A stretch of 64,000 nt of DNA from positions 186,001 through 250,000 of the forward strand of contig NZ_FZOH01000006.1 of NCBI RefSeq assembly GCF_900188205.1, written 5' to 3'. Positions within the stretch are counted from its first letter, which is position 1. Every line of letters starts with the position of its first letter. The notes below the pieces were generated by a model that saw nothing but the letters and a program-made list of their open reading frames with translations, did no database searches and was not told the DNA's origin. A program made the translations under genes and the position numbers. Origin of the DNA: Geodermatophilus saharensis. GTDB lineage: Bacteria > Actinomycetota > Actinomycetes > Mycobacteriales > Geodermatophilaceae. This document shows positions 56,955 through 64,000 of the stretch, one piece after another.

Positions 56955-58780
56955 TTCTTCGCGGCGGAGGGCTCGCTGGTGGACAGCGCGGCGACGAACG
57001 CCTCCTGGGGGACCTCGACGCGGCCGACCATCTTCATCCGCTTCTTGCCCTCCTTCTGCTTCTCCAGCAGCTTCCGCTTGCGGGTGATGTCACCGCCGTA
57101 GCACTTGGCGAGGACGTCCTTGCGGATGGCGCGGACGGTCTCGCGGGCGATCACCCGGGAGCCGACGGCGGCCTGGATGGGCACCTCGAACTGCTGCCGC
57201 GGGATGAGCTCGCGCAGCTTGCCGGCCATCATCACGCCGTAGCTGTACGCCTTGTCCTTGTGCACGATCGCGCTGAACGCGTCGACCGGCTCGCCCTGCA
57301 GCAGGATGTCGACCTTGACCAGCGAGGACTCCTGCTCGCCGGCCTCGGCGTAGTCGAGGCTGGCGTACCCGCGGGTGCGCGACTTCAGGGCGTCGAAGAA
57401 GTCGAAGATGATCTCGCCGAGCGGCAGCGTGTAGCGCAGCTCGACGCGGGACTCGCTCAGGTAGTCCATGCCGCCGAGCTGGCCGCGCCGGCTCTGGCAC
57501 AGCTCCATGATCGCGCCGGTGTACTCGCTCGGCGCGATGATCGTGGCGTTGACGATCGGCTCGTAGACCCGGTCGATCTTGCCCTCGGGCCAGTCGCTGG
57601 GGTTGGTGACGGTGTGCTCGGTGCCGTCCTCCATCACCACCCGGTAGACGACGTTGGGCGCGGTGGAGATGAGGCTGATGCCGGCCTCGCGCTCCAGGCG
57701 CTCGCGGACGATCTCCAGGTGCAGCAGGCCGAGGAAGCCGACGCGGAAGCCGAAGCCCAGCGCCGCGGAGGTCTCCGGCTCGTAGGTCAGCGCCGCGTCG
57801 TTGAGCAGCAGCTTGTCCAGGGCCTCGCGCAGCAGCGGGTACTCGCTGCCGTCGATCGGGTAGAGGCCGGAGTAGACCATCGGCTTGGGGTCGCTGTACC
57901 CGCCGATGGGCTCGGCGGCCGGGCGGTGCTGCAGCGTGACGGTGTCACCGACGCGGGACTGGCGGACGTCCTTCACGCCGGTGATGAAGTAGCCGACCTC
58001 GCCGACGCCGAGGCCGTCGACCGGCTTGGGCTCGGGTGAGATGACGCCGATCTCGAGCAGCTCGTGGGTGGCGCCGGTCGACATCATCTTGATCCGCTCG
58101 CGGCTGGCGATCCGCCCGTCGACGACGCGGACGTAGGTGATGACGCCGCGGTAGATGTCGTAGACGCTGTCGAAGATCATCGCCCGGGCGGGGGCGTCGG
58201 CGTCGCCCTCCGGCGCGGGGATCTGGGCGACGATGGCGTCGAGCAGCTCGGGCACGCCCTCGCCGGTCTTGCCGCTGACCCGCAGCACGTCCTCGGGGTC
58301 GCAGCCGATGATGTGCGCGATCTCGGCGGCGTAGCGCTCCGGCTGCGCGGCCGGCAGGTCGATCTTGTTGAGGACCGGGATGATCGTGAGGTCGTTCTCC
58401 AGGGCCAGGTAGAGGTTGGCCAAGGTCTGCGCCTCGATGCCCTGCGCGGCGTCGACCAGCAGGACCGCGCCCTCGCAGGCGGCCAGCGACCGGGACACCT
58501 CGTAGGTGAAGTCGACGTGGCCCGGGGTGTCGATCATGTCGAGGACGTACTCGCTGTCCCCGACCCTCCACGGCAGGCGCACGTTCTGCGCCTTGATGGT
58601 GATGCCGCGCTCGCGCTCGATGTCCATGCGGTCGAGGTACTGGGCGCGCATCTGCCGTGCCTCGATGATCCCGGTGACCTCGAGCATCCGGTCGGCCAGC
58701 GTCGACTTGCCGTGGTCGATGTGGGCGATGATGCAGAAGTTCCGGATCCGGGCGGGATCGGTGGCAGCGGGAGTCGTCAC
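56951..58780 (-). CDS. lepA: Elongation factor 4
   Basis: Translational GTPase EF4, 609 aa, which acts on stalled or mis-translocated ribosomes and in 30S biogenesis. G1 is [10 protein letters not shown]3 DTPGH, G4 NKID. EF4-specific parts are [15 protein letters not shown] and the C-terminal domain [23 protein letters not shown] (first 20 residues [20 protein letters not shown]). The GTG at 58780 was chosen because [20 protein letters not shown] matches family length. The lepA-rpsT-holA order is conserved in actinobacteria. Confidence 0.97.
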   Translation of the reverse strand: MTTPAATDPARIRNFCIIAHIDHGKSTLADRMLEVTGIIEARQMRAQYLDRMDIERERGITIKAQNVRLPWRVGDSEYVLDMIDTPGHVDFTYEVSRSLAACEGAVLLVDAAQGIEAQTLANLYLALENDLTIIPVLNKIDLPAAQPERYAAEIAHIIGCDPEDVLRVSGKTGEGVPELLDAIVAQIPAPEGDADAPARAMIFDSVYDIYRGVITYVRVVDGRIASRERIKMMSTGATHELLEIGVISPEPKPVDGLGVGEVGYFITGVKDVRQSRVGDTVTLQHRPAAEPIGGYSDPKPMVYSGLYPIDGSEYPLLREALDKLLLNDAALTYEPETSAALGFGFRVGFLGLLHLEIVRERLEREAGISLISTAPNVVYRVVMEDGTEHTVTNPSDWPEGKIDRVYEPIVNATIIAPSEYTGAIMELCQSRRGQLGGMDYLSESRVELRYTLPLGEIIFDFFDALKSRTRGYASLDYAEAGEQESSLVKVDILLQGEPVDAFSAIVHKDKAYSYGVMMAGKLRELIPRQQFEVPIQAAVGSRVIARETVRAIRKDVLAKCYGGDITRKRKLLEKQKEGKKRMKMVGRVEVPQEAFVAALSTSEPSAAKK

Positions 58781-58874
58781 AGTGCTGCCATGGTCCCACG
58801 ACCGGCCGGGGTCGCGGAGCACCGTGCCCGGAGGGCCTCGACCGGCCGGGGTGGGACCCGGACGCCGACGCTGG

Positions 58875-58880
58875 TAACCT
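58875..58880 (+). promoter_or_regulatory. Putative -10 box (TAACCT) of rpsT
   Basis: TAACCT (TAnnnT) about 80 nt before the rpsT GTG, leaving a 5' leader. The 179-bp lepA-rpsT divergent gap also holds two copies of CGACCGGCCGGGGT (near 58800 and 58840). Confidence 0.4.
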
Positions 58881-58959
58881 GGCAGGCCGGTCCGCTGACG
58901 CCTGCCGTCCGGACGCACCGACAGACCCTTTCCCTCCTGCGAGACACCGAGGCTCACGC

Positions 58960-59220
58960 GTGGCGAACATCAAGTCCCAGATCAAGCGGAACAAGACGAA
59001 CGAGAAGGCGCGGCAGCGCAACGTCGCCGTCAAGTCCGCCCTGAAGACGGCCGTCCGCCGCTTCCGCGAGGCCGCTGCCGCCGGCGACACCGAGGCCGCG
59101 ACCACCGCGCTGCAGCGGGCCGGCAAGGCGCTCGACAAGGCCGCCAGCAAGGGGATCATCCACAAGAACCAGGCGGCCAACCGCAAGTCGGGCATGGCCA
59201 AGCAGCTGACCAGCCTCTGA
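58960..59220 (+). CDS. rpsT: 30S ribosomal protein S20
   Basis: 86-aa basic helical protein binding 16S rRNA. It begins [20 protein letters not shown] and ends with the typical [19 protein letters not shown] at 58960. The following 14-bp hairpin ends the transcript. It stands divergent from lepA and convergent with holA. Confidence 0.97.
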   Translation: MANIKSQIKRNKTNEKARQRNVAVKSALKTAVRRFREAAAAGDTEAATTALQRAGKALDKAASKGIIHKNQAANRKSGMAKQLTSL

Positions 59221-59234
59221 GCTGCGCTCCCGGC

Positions 59235-59264
59235 GAGCCCCGTCCCCCGTGGGGGACGGGGCTC
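59235..59264. terminator. Two-way terminator between rpsT and holA
   Basis: GAGCCCCGTCCCCC (59235-59248) pairs over 14 bases with GGGGGACGGGGCTC (59251-59264), with GT between; the innermost pairs must open for the loop. It lies 14 nt after the rpsT stop and 31 nt after the opposing holA stop, so it can serve both genes. Confidence 0.85.
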
Positions 59265-59295
59265 GTCCGCGTCTGCGGGTCCTGACCGGTCGCGG

Positions 59296-60300
59296 TCAGT
59301 ACCGGCTGCGCGCGCGGGAGTCGCGGCCGGTGGTGGCGCGGATGTCGACGATGCGGCGGATCGCGCGCTCGAGCGCGTAGTCGGCGCTGGCGGCCACGCC
59401 CTTGACGTCGGCGTTGAGCTCGGCGGCCACGCCGATCGCCTGCTGCAGCCCGTCGATGCTCCAGCCCCGCGCCTGGGTCTGCGCCTTCTTGACCTTCCAC
59501 GGCGGCAGCTTCAGCGCCCGGGCCAGCTCGCCGGTGTTGGAGGTGTTGAGCGAGGTGACCCTGGCCGCGGTGCGGATGCCGTCGGCGATCGCGTCGGCGA
59601 CGAGCACGTGCGCGACCCCGCGCTCGAGCGCCCACCGCAGCATCTCGATCGACCCCTGCCGGTCACCCACGAGCACCCGCTCGGCGACGGTGAAGCCGCT
59701 GACCTCGGCCTGCCCGCGGTGGAACCGCGCGACGGCGTCGGCGTCGACCGTGCCGCCGACGTCGGCCACCAGCTGGGTGGCCGCCGACGACAGCGCCCGC
59801 AGGTCGCCGCCGACGGCGTCGACCAGCGCGCCGACCGCGTCGGGGGTGATGCGGCCACCGGCCGCGCGGACCTCGTTGCGGACGAACGCCGCCCGGTCGC
59901 CGGCCGAGGAGATCTTCGGGCACTCGTCGACGGCCGCCCCGGCGGCGGTGAGGGTCTTCAGCAGCGCCTCGTTGCGCTTGCCACCGTGGTGGACGACCAC
60001 CAGCGTGAGGTCGGGGTCGGGGTCGGCGCAGTAGGCGGTCAGCGCGTCGACCAGGGCGCCGGCCGCCTCCTGCACGCCCGCGACGACGACGAGGCGGTGC
60101 TCGCCGAACAGCGAGGGGGCCAGGACGTCGGCCAGCTGGCCGACCGGCAGGCCGAGGGCGGTCAGCTCGTGCAGCTCGGCCTGCGGGTGCCGCTCCAGGA
60201 CGGCGGCCCGCACGGCGGCGACGGCACGGGAGCGCAGCAGCTCCTCCTCGCCGACGACGGCCCGCAGGCGGGAGGTCGGGGCGGGGGGTGCTGCGGCCAC
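59296..60300 (-). CDS. holA: DNA polymerase III delta subunit
   Basis: Clamp-loader wrench subunit, 334 aa, which opens the beta clamp. Family features: RLRAVVGEEELLRSRAVAAVR at the start (20-residue core LRAVVGEEELLRSRAVAAVR), the clamp-binding region LFGEHRLVVVAGV, LTLVVVHHGGKRNEALLKTL, and a C-terminal helical collar with KLPPWKVKKAQTQARGWS. GTG at 60300. Works with DnaE, encoded at 38.6-42.2 kb. Confidence 0.93.
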   Translation of the reverse strand: MAAAPPAPTSRLRAVVGEEELLRSRAVAAVRAAVLERHPQAELHELTALGLPVGQLADVLAPSLFGEHRLVVVAGVQEAAGALVDALTAYCADPDPDLTLVVVHHGGKRNEALLKTLTAAGAAVDECPKISSAGDRAAFVRNEVRAAGGRITPDAVGALVDAVGGDLRALSSAATQLVADVGGTVDADAVARFHRGQAEVSGFTVAERVLVGDRQGSIEMLRWALERGVAHVLVADAIADGIRTAARVTSLNTSNTGELARALKLPPWKVKKAQTQARGWSIDGLQQAIGVAAELNADVKGVAASADYALERAIRRIVDIRATTGRDSRARSRY

Positions 60301-60364
60301 ACGGGCATGGTGTCACGCCCCGCCGACGCCCCGGCGCTACCGGCCGGGACGTCGGGTCAGGCCG

Positions 60365-62398
60365 TCAGCCGGCGTCCTCGCGCACCACGGCGGCGCCCCG
60401 GGCGGGCACGAGCACCTCGCCGTCGACCGCCCGGCCGGTGAGCAGCTCGGTACCGCGGGCCGGCACGCGCTGCTCCTGCCCGGTGTGGTCGAGGCAGAAC
60501 AGGTAGGAGCGCGCGCCGTCGTCGGAGACCCGGCGGACCACCTCCACGCCGGGCGGCACGGCGGCGACCGGCGCGACGCCGGCCTCCTCGAGCACCCGGC
60601 GCAGCAGCGCGTCCCAGGAGGCGTCGTCGAGCTGGGTGGCGACGTACCAGGCCACACCCCCGCCGGGCAGCGGGCGGCGGGTGACCCCCGGCTGGCCCGG
60701 CACCGGCCCGCTGAGCGCGCGGGCCACGACCTCGACGTCGTCGTCGACCGTGCCCTCCTCGGACCAGACCGTTCCCCGCCAGCCGTGCTCGAGCTCGAGC
60801 TCCTCACCGGGCAGCAGCGGCAGGACCTCGGTCATCCGCACGCCGAGCAGGTCGCGGAAGGCGCCCGGGTAGCCGCCGAGCCGGACGTGCTCGTGCTCGT
60901 CGACGATGCCCGAGGAGCACGTGACGACGACGGAGGCGCCCGCGGCGCCCGCGGCGGCGATCGCCTCGGCGGTGGCGTCGGTGCACAGGTGCAGGGTCGG
61001 GACGACGACCACGCGGTGTGCGGCCAGCCGCCCGGCGAGGTCGTCGCCGGCGACGGGGACGACGTCGCTGGTGACGCCCGCCGCGCGCAGTACGCGGTGC
61101 ACCGCGCGGCCGGCGTCGAGGTAGTGCAGCAGCTCGGTGGGCCGGGAGGGGGCGTCGTTGGACCACCAGGCCTGGTGGTCGAAGACCTGCGCCACATCGG
61201 CCTGCACCCGGGTGCCGCGGACCTCGTCGAGGCTGCGCAGGGCGCGGCCGAGCTCCGTCATCTCCCGCCAGGTGCGCGAGTCGGTGCCGGCGTGCGGCAC
61301 CAGGCCCGAGTGGTGCTTCTCCGCGCCGGCCCGGCTGGCCCGCCACTGGAAGAAGCAGATGCCCTCGGCGCCGCGGGCGACGTGCACGAGGCTGTCGCGG
61401 ACCGCCTCCCCCGGCCGCTTGGCGACGTTGACCGGCTGCCAGTTGACCGCGGAGGTCGAGTGCTCCATGAGCAGCCAGCGCCCGCCGCCGGCCAGCCCGC
61501 GGGTGAGGTCGGCGCAGAAGGACATCTCCGCGTGGGGGTCGGGCAGCCGGTGGTCGAGGTAGTGGTCGTTGGACACCACGTCCTGGGTGGGGGCCCAGGT
61601 GCCGTAGTCCATGGCCCACTGGTGGCTGGTCACCATGAAGTTGGTGGTGACCGGCACGTCCGGGGTGACCCGTCGCAGCACCTCGGCCTCGGCGCGGTAC
61701 TGGTCGAGCAGCTCGTCGGAGGAGAAGCGCAGGTAGTCCAGCCGCTGCGTGGGGTTGCCGGTGGCCGTCGTCCGCCGCGGCACGCCCACCTCGGCCCAGT
61801 CGCCGTAGCGCTGGCTCCAGAAGGCGGTACCCCAGGCCTCGTTGAGCGCGGCGAGCCCGTCGGCGCCGCTGCCGTAGCGGCGCTGCAGCCAGCCGCGGAA
61901 GGCCTCGGCCGACACGTCGCAGTAGCAGTGCGCGTTGTGGCAGCCGAGCTCGTTGTTGACGTGCCACATGGCCAGCGCCGGGTGCTGGGCGTAGTGGCGG
62001 GCCAGGTGCTCCACCAGGGCCAGCGAGCGCTCCCGGAAGACCGGTGAGGACGGGCACCACGTCTGCCGCCCGCCGATGGCGAAGCGGGTGCCGTCCTCGG
62101 CGACGGGCAGCACCTCGGGGTGCAGCCGCGCCAGCCACGGCGGCGCCGACGCGGTGGCGGTGGCGAGGTCGACCCGGATCCCGCCGTCGTGCAGCAGGTC
62201 GAGGACCTCGTCGAGCCAGCCGGTGTCGAACCGGCCGGGCTCGGGCTCGAGCAGGGCCCAGCTGAACACCCCGACGGTGACCAGGTCGACGCCGGCCTCC
62301 CGCATGAGGGCGACGTCCTCGGCCCAGACCTCGCGCGGCCACTGCTCGGGGTTGTAGTCCCCGCCGAAGGAGATGGAGTCGGTGGGCCAGCGGCTCAC
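60365..62398 (-). CDS. GH42 beta-galactosidase
   Basis: Glycoside hydrolase family 42, 677 aa, cytosolic. It cleaves terminal beta-galactosides, in actinobacteria often from plant galactans. It starts SISFGGDYNPEQWPREVWAED. The acid/base Glu is in MWHVNNELGCHNAHCYC and the nucleophile Glu in WLLMEHSTSAVNWQPVN. A trimerisation/glutamine-amidotransferase-like domain (about 395-600) and a C-terminal beta domain follow. The GTG at 62398 overlaps the permease stop as GTGA, so it belongs to a sugar-uptake operon. Confidence 0.95.
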   Translation of the reverse strand: MSRWPTDSISFGGDYNPEQWPREVWAEDVALMREAGVDLVTVGVFSWALLEPEPGRFDTGWLDEVLDLLHDGGIRVDLATATASAPPWLARLHPEVLPVAEDGTRFAIGGRQTWCPSSPVFRERSLALVEHLARHYAQHPALAMWHVNNELGCHNAHCYCDVSAEAFRGWLQRRYGSGADGLAALNEAWGTAFWSQRYGDWAEVGVPRRTTATGNPTQRLDYLRFSSDELLDQYRAEAEVLRRVTPDVPVTTNFMVTSHQWAMDYGTWAPTQDVVSNDHYLDHRLPDPHAEMSFCADLTRGLAGGGRWLLMEHSTSAVNWQPVNVAKRPGEAVRDSLVHVARGAEGICFFQWRASRAGAEKHHSGLVPHAGTDSRTWREMTELGRALRSLDEVRGTRVQADVAQVFDHQAWWSNDAPSRPTELLHYLDAGRAVHRVLRAAGVTSDVVPVAGDDLAGRLAAHRVVVVPTLHLCTDATAEAIAAAGAAGASVVVTCSSGIVDEHEHVRLGGYPGAFRDLLGVRMTEVLPLLPGEELELEHGWRGTVWSEEGTVDDDVEVVARALSGPVPGQPGVTRRPLPGGGVAWYVATQLDDASWDALLRRVLEEAGVAPVAAVPPGVEVVRRVSDDGARSYLFCLDHTGQEQRVPARGTELLTGRAVDGEVLVPARGAAVVREDAG

Positions 62399-63309
62399 CT
62401 GTCCGACCCCGCGGCCAGGCCGGCCCGCCAGTACCGCTGCAGCACGAGGAACGTGATGATGAGGGGGATCACCGACACCAGTGAACCGGTGACGGTGAGG
62501 ATCTGCAGCTGCGGGTCGCGCGACACCTGGGACTGCCAGGAGAACAGTCCGAAGGTGATCGGCCACAGCGAGCTGTTGCGCAACATGATCAGCGGGAGCA
62601 GGAAGTTGTTCCAGATCACGACGAACTGGAACAGGAAGATCGTCACCAGCGCCGGGCTCATCAGCCGGGCGGCGATGGTGGAGAAGATCCGCCACTCGCT
62701 GGCACCGTCGAGCCGGGCGGCGTCGATCAGCTCGTCGGGCACCGAGGCGGCGGCGAAGATGCGCGACAGGTACACGCCGAACGGGCTGACGATGCTGGGG
62801 AGGAACACCGCCCAGAAGGTGTTGGTGAGGTCCACCCGCGCGAAGAGCAGGAACAGCGGCAGCGCCAGCGCGGTCGCCGGCACCAGGACCCCGCCGAGGA
62901 CGATCGAGAACAGCAGTTCGCGGCCGCGGAACTCGTACTTGGCCAGGGCGTAGCCGGCCATCGCGGCCAGCAGGGTGCCGACCGCCGCGCCGAGCCCCGC
63001 GTAGAGCAGGCTGTTGAGCGCCCAGCGCAGGAAGACACCGCCGTCCCGGGAGAACAGCTCCGACAGGTTCTGCCCGAGGTTCCAGTCGGCGAACCAGAAG
63101 CCGTTGCTGTTGATCAGGTCCGGCTGGGACTTGGTCGAGTTGACGACCAGCCAGTAGACCGGCAGCAGGAAGTACACGGCCGCGCCGATCAGGACGATCA
63201 TCGCCACCGCGACCGAGAGCGGGGACTCCTGGGTCGCCCCCCGGCGCGCCAGCCGCGACCGCGACGGGGTGCCGCTCTGCTCGCCCTGGACGGGTGCCAC
63301 GGTGCTCAC
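62395..63309 (-). CDS. Carbohydrate ABC transporter permease, MalG-type
   Basis: 304-aa inner-membrane permease with six helices. An N-terminal hydrophilic segment (1-32) precedes the first helix VAVAMIVLIGAAVYFLLPVYW. The cytosolic EAA loop DELIDAARLDGASEWRIF docks on the ATPase. Helical segments include LLYAGLGAAVGTLLAAMAGYAL and the last VIPLIITFLVLQRYW. GTGA overlaps at both ends tie it to the partner permease and to the beta-galactosidase. It probably imports galactosides or galacto-oligosaccharides. Confidence 0.93.
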   Translation of the reverse strand: MSTVAPVQGEQSGTPSRSRLARRGATQESPLSVAVAMIVLIGAAVYFLLPVYWLVVNSTKSQPDLINSNGFWFADWNLGQNLSELFSRDGGVFLRWALNSLLYAGLGAAVGTLLAAMAGYALAKYEFRGRELLFSIVLGGVLVPATALALPLFLLFARVDLTNTFWAVFLPSIVSPFGVYLSRIFAAASVPDELIDAARLDGASEWRIFSTIAARLMSPALVTIFLFQFVVIWNNFLLPLIMLRNSSLWPITFGLFSWQSQVSRDPQLQILTVTGSLVSVIPLIITFLVLQRYWRAGLAAGSDR

Positions 63310-64000
63310 AGTCCCGACCGCCTCGAGGTCGCCCGCAGGAACGCGAAGGAGAGGATGAAGGTCGCCACGGCCAGCACGACCGACATGGCGGCGGCCAGCG
63401 GGTAGTTGTTGGCACTCGCCGTGGTGTAGGCGAGCAGGTTGGGGGTGTAGCTCGACGTCACGTTGGTCGAGATGGCCCGGAAGACGATCGGCTCGGTGAA
63501 CAGCTGCAGCGTGCCGATGATCGAGAAGACCCCGGTGAGGACCAGTGCGGGCAGCACGAGCGGGATCTTGATGGACCACGCGGTGCGCAGGCCGCCCGCG
63601 CCGTCGACCTTGGCCGCCTCGTAGACCGACTGCGGGATCGCCTGCATCGCCGCGAAGATGATCAGCATGTTGTAGCCGGTGTAGGTCCAGGTCACCACGT
63701 TGGCGATCGACCACAGGATGGTGCCCGAGCCGAGGAACTCGACGTCGAGCCCGCCGTCCTGGAGCAGGCCCACGATGGGGCTCAGCTGCGGGCTGTAGAG
63801 GAACGCCCACATCAGCGCGGCGATGACGCCGGGGATGCCGTAGGGCAGGAAGTAGACGATCCGGAAGGTGCGCTTCAGGCGCGCGACCGCCGAGTCGAGC
63901 AGCAGGGCCAGCAGCAGGGCGAAGCCGAGCATCACCGGCACCTGCACGACGCCGAAGAGCAGGACCCGCCCGACGCCGTTGAGGAAGGCCGGGTCGGTGA
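63306..64000 (-). CDS. Carbohydrate ABC transporter permease, MalF-type (5' end beyond the window)
   Basis: C-terminal 231 residues of a MalF-type permease. The reading frame stays open to the window edge: TDPAFLNGVGRVLLFGVVQV leads into PVMLGFALLLALLLDS. The EAA loop reads QSVYEAAKVDGAGGLRTAWSIKIPL, whose core is YEAAKVDGAGG. A GTG at 63947 exists, but the upstream in-frame residues match the family, so it is internal. A binding-protein gene is expected further right. Confidence 0.92.
   Translation of the reverse strand, partial: TDPAFLNGVGRVLLFGVVQVPVMLGFALLLALLLDSAVARLKRTFRIVYFLPYGIPGVIAALMWAFLYSPQLSPIVGLLQDGGLDVEFLGSGTILWSIANVVTWTYTGYNMLIIFAAMQAIPQSVYEAAKVDGAGGLRTAWSIKIPLVLPALVLTGVFSIIGTLQLFTEPIVFRAISTNVTSSYTPNLLAYTTASANNYPLAAAMSVVLAVATFILSFAFLRATSRRSGL

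Noticed and set aside
63306-63947. Complete 213-aa permease starting at GTG 63947
   Set aside because: In-frame sequence upstream to the window edge (TDPAFLNGVGRVLLF) is typical for this permease family, so the gene is cut by the window rather than short.

Overview
The window is about 74% GC by eye, rich in GTG starts and four-base GTGA gene overlaps. It carries actinobacterial marker genes: PdtaR-type ANTAR regulator, bifunctional PriA, LprG/P55-type pair, a TIGR03085 (mycothiol-related fold) protein and the tryptophan-operon membrane protein. Gene order and protein style suggest a Geodermatophilaceae-like actinomycete (Blastococcus, Geodermatophilus or Modestobacter type). The genus is an inference.

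Layout. 0-6.6 kb: branched-chain amino-acid binding lipoprotein in circularly permuted order, ANTAR regulator, a short tRNA-Leu(CAA), PLP decarboxylase, thioesterase II and pyruvate kinase. 6.6-19.7 kb: glutamate synthase gltBD, then lgt and the trp genes (E, membrane protein, C, B, A) with hisI. 19.7-27.2 kb: accessory membrane proteins, an FAD dehydrogenase and a heterodimeric ABC exporter. 27.2-37 kb: the his cluster (hisF, ridA, priA, hisH, hisB, hisC, hisD), split by an opposite-strand insert (nitroreductase, SDR, membrane molybdopterin oxidoreductase) and by a wrecked nucleotidyltransferase gene with a small membrane-protein gene beside it. 37-52 kb: LON-domain protein, dnaE, GNAT, CPBP protease, pseudouridine synthase, lspA, mqo, cation/proton antiporter and ileS. 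52-60 kb: sugar ABC ATPase, P55-like MFS transporter with LprG-like lipoprotein, MOSC protein, lepA, rpsT, holA. 60-64 kb: GH42 beta-galactosidase with two sugar ABC permeases, the last cut by the window end.

The genes join amino-acid biosynthesis (Glu, Trp, His, with PriA serving both Trp and His), lipoprotein maturation (lgt and lspA, with two lipoprotein substrates here), replication (dnaE, holA), translation (ileS, rpsT, lepA) and sugar uptake.

The least ordinary features are: (1) the permuted binding protein; (2) a family of about 60-66 bp hairpin repeats, at least five copies, two of which sit in inverted orientation exactly where coding segments of a nucleotidyltransferase pseudogene are missing; (3) arrays of a palindromic 18-mer with about 33-bp spacing directly behind three plus-strand genes; (4) a recurrent TAnnnT-like box 6-8 nt before start codons, read as leaderless promoters; (5) a class-I-sized tRNA with a CAA anticodon. 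All family assignments come from reading the sequence; no database search was run.
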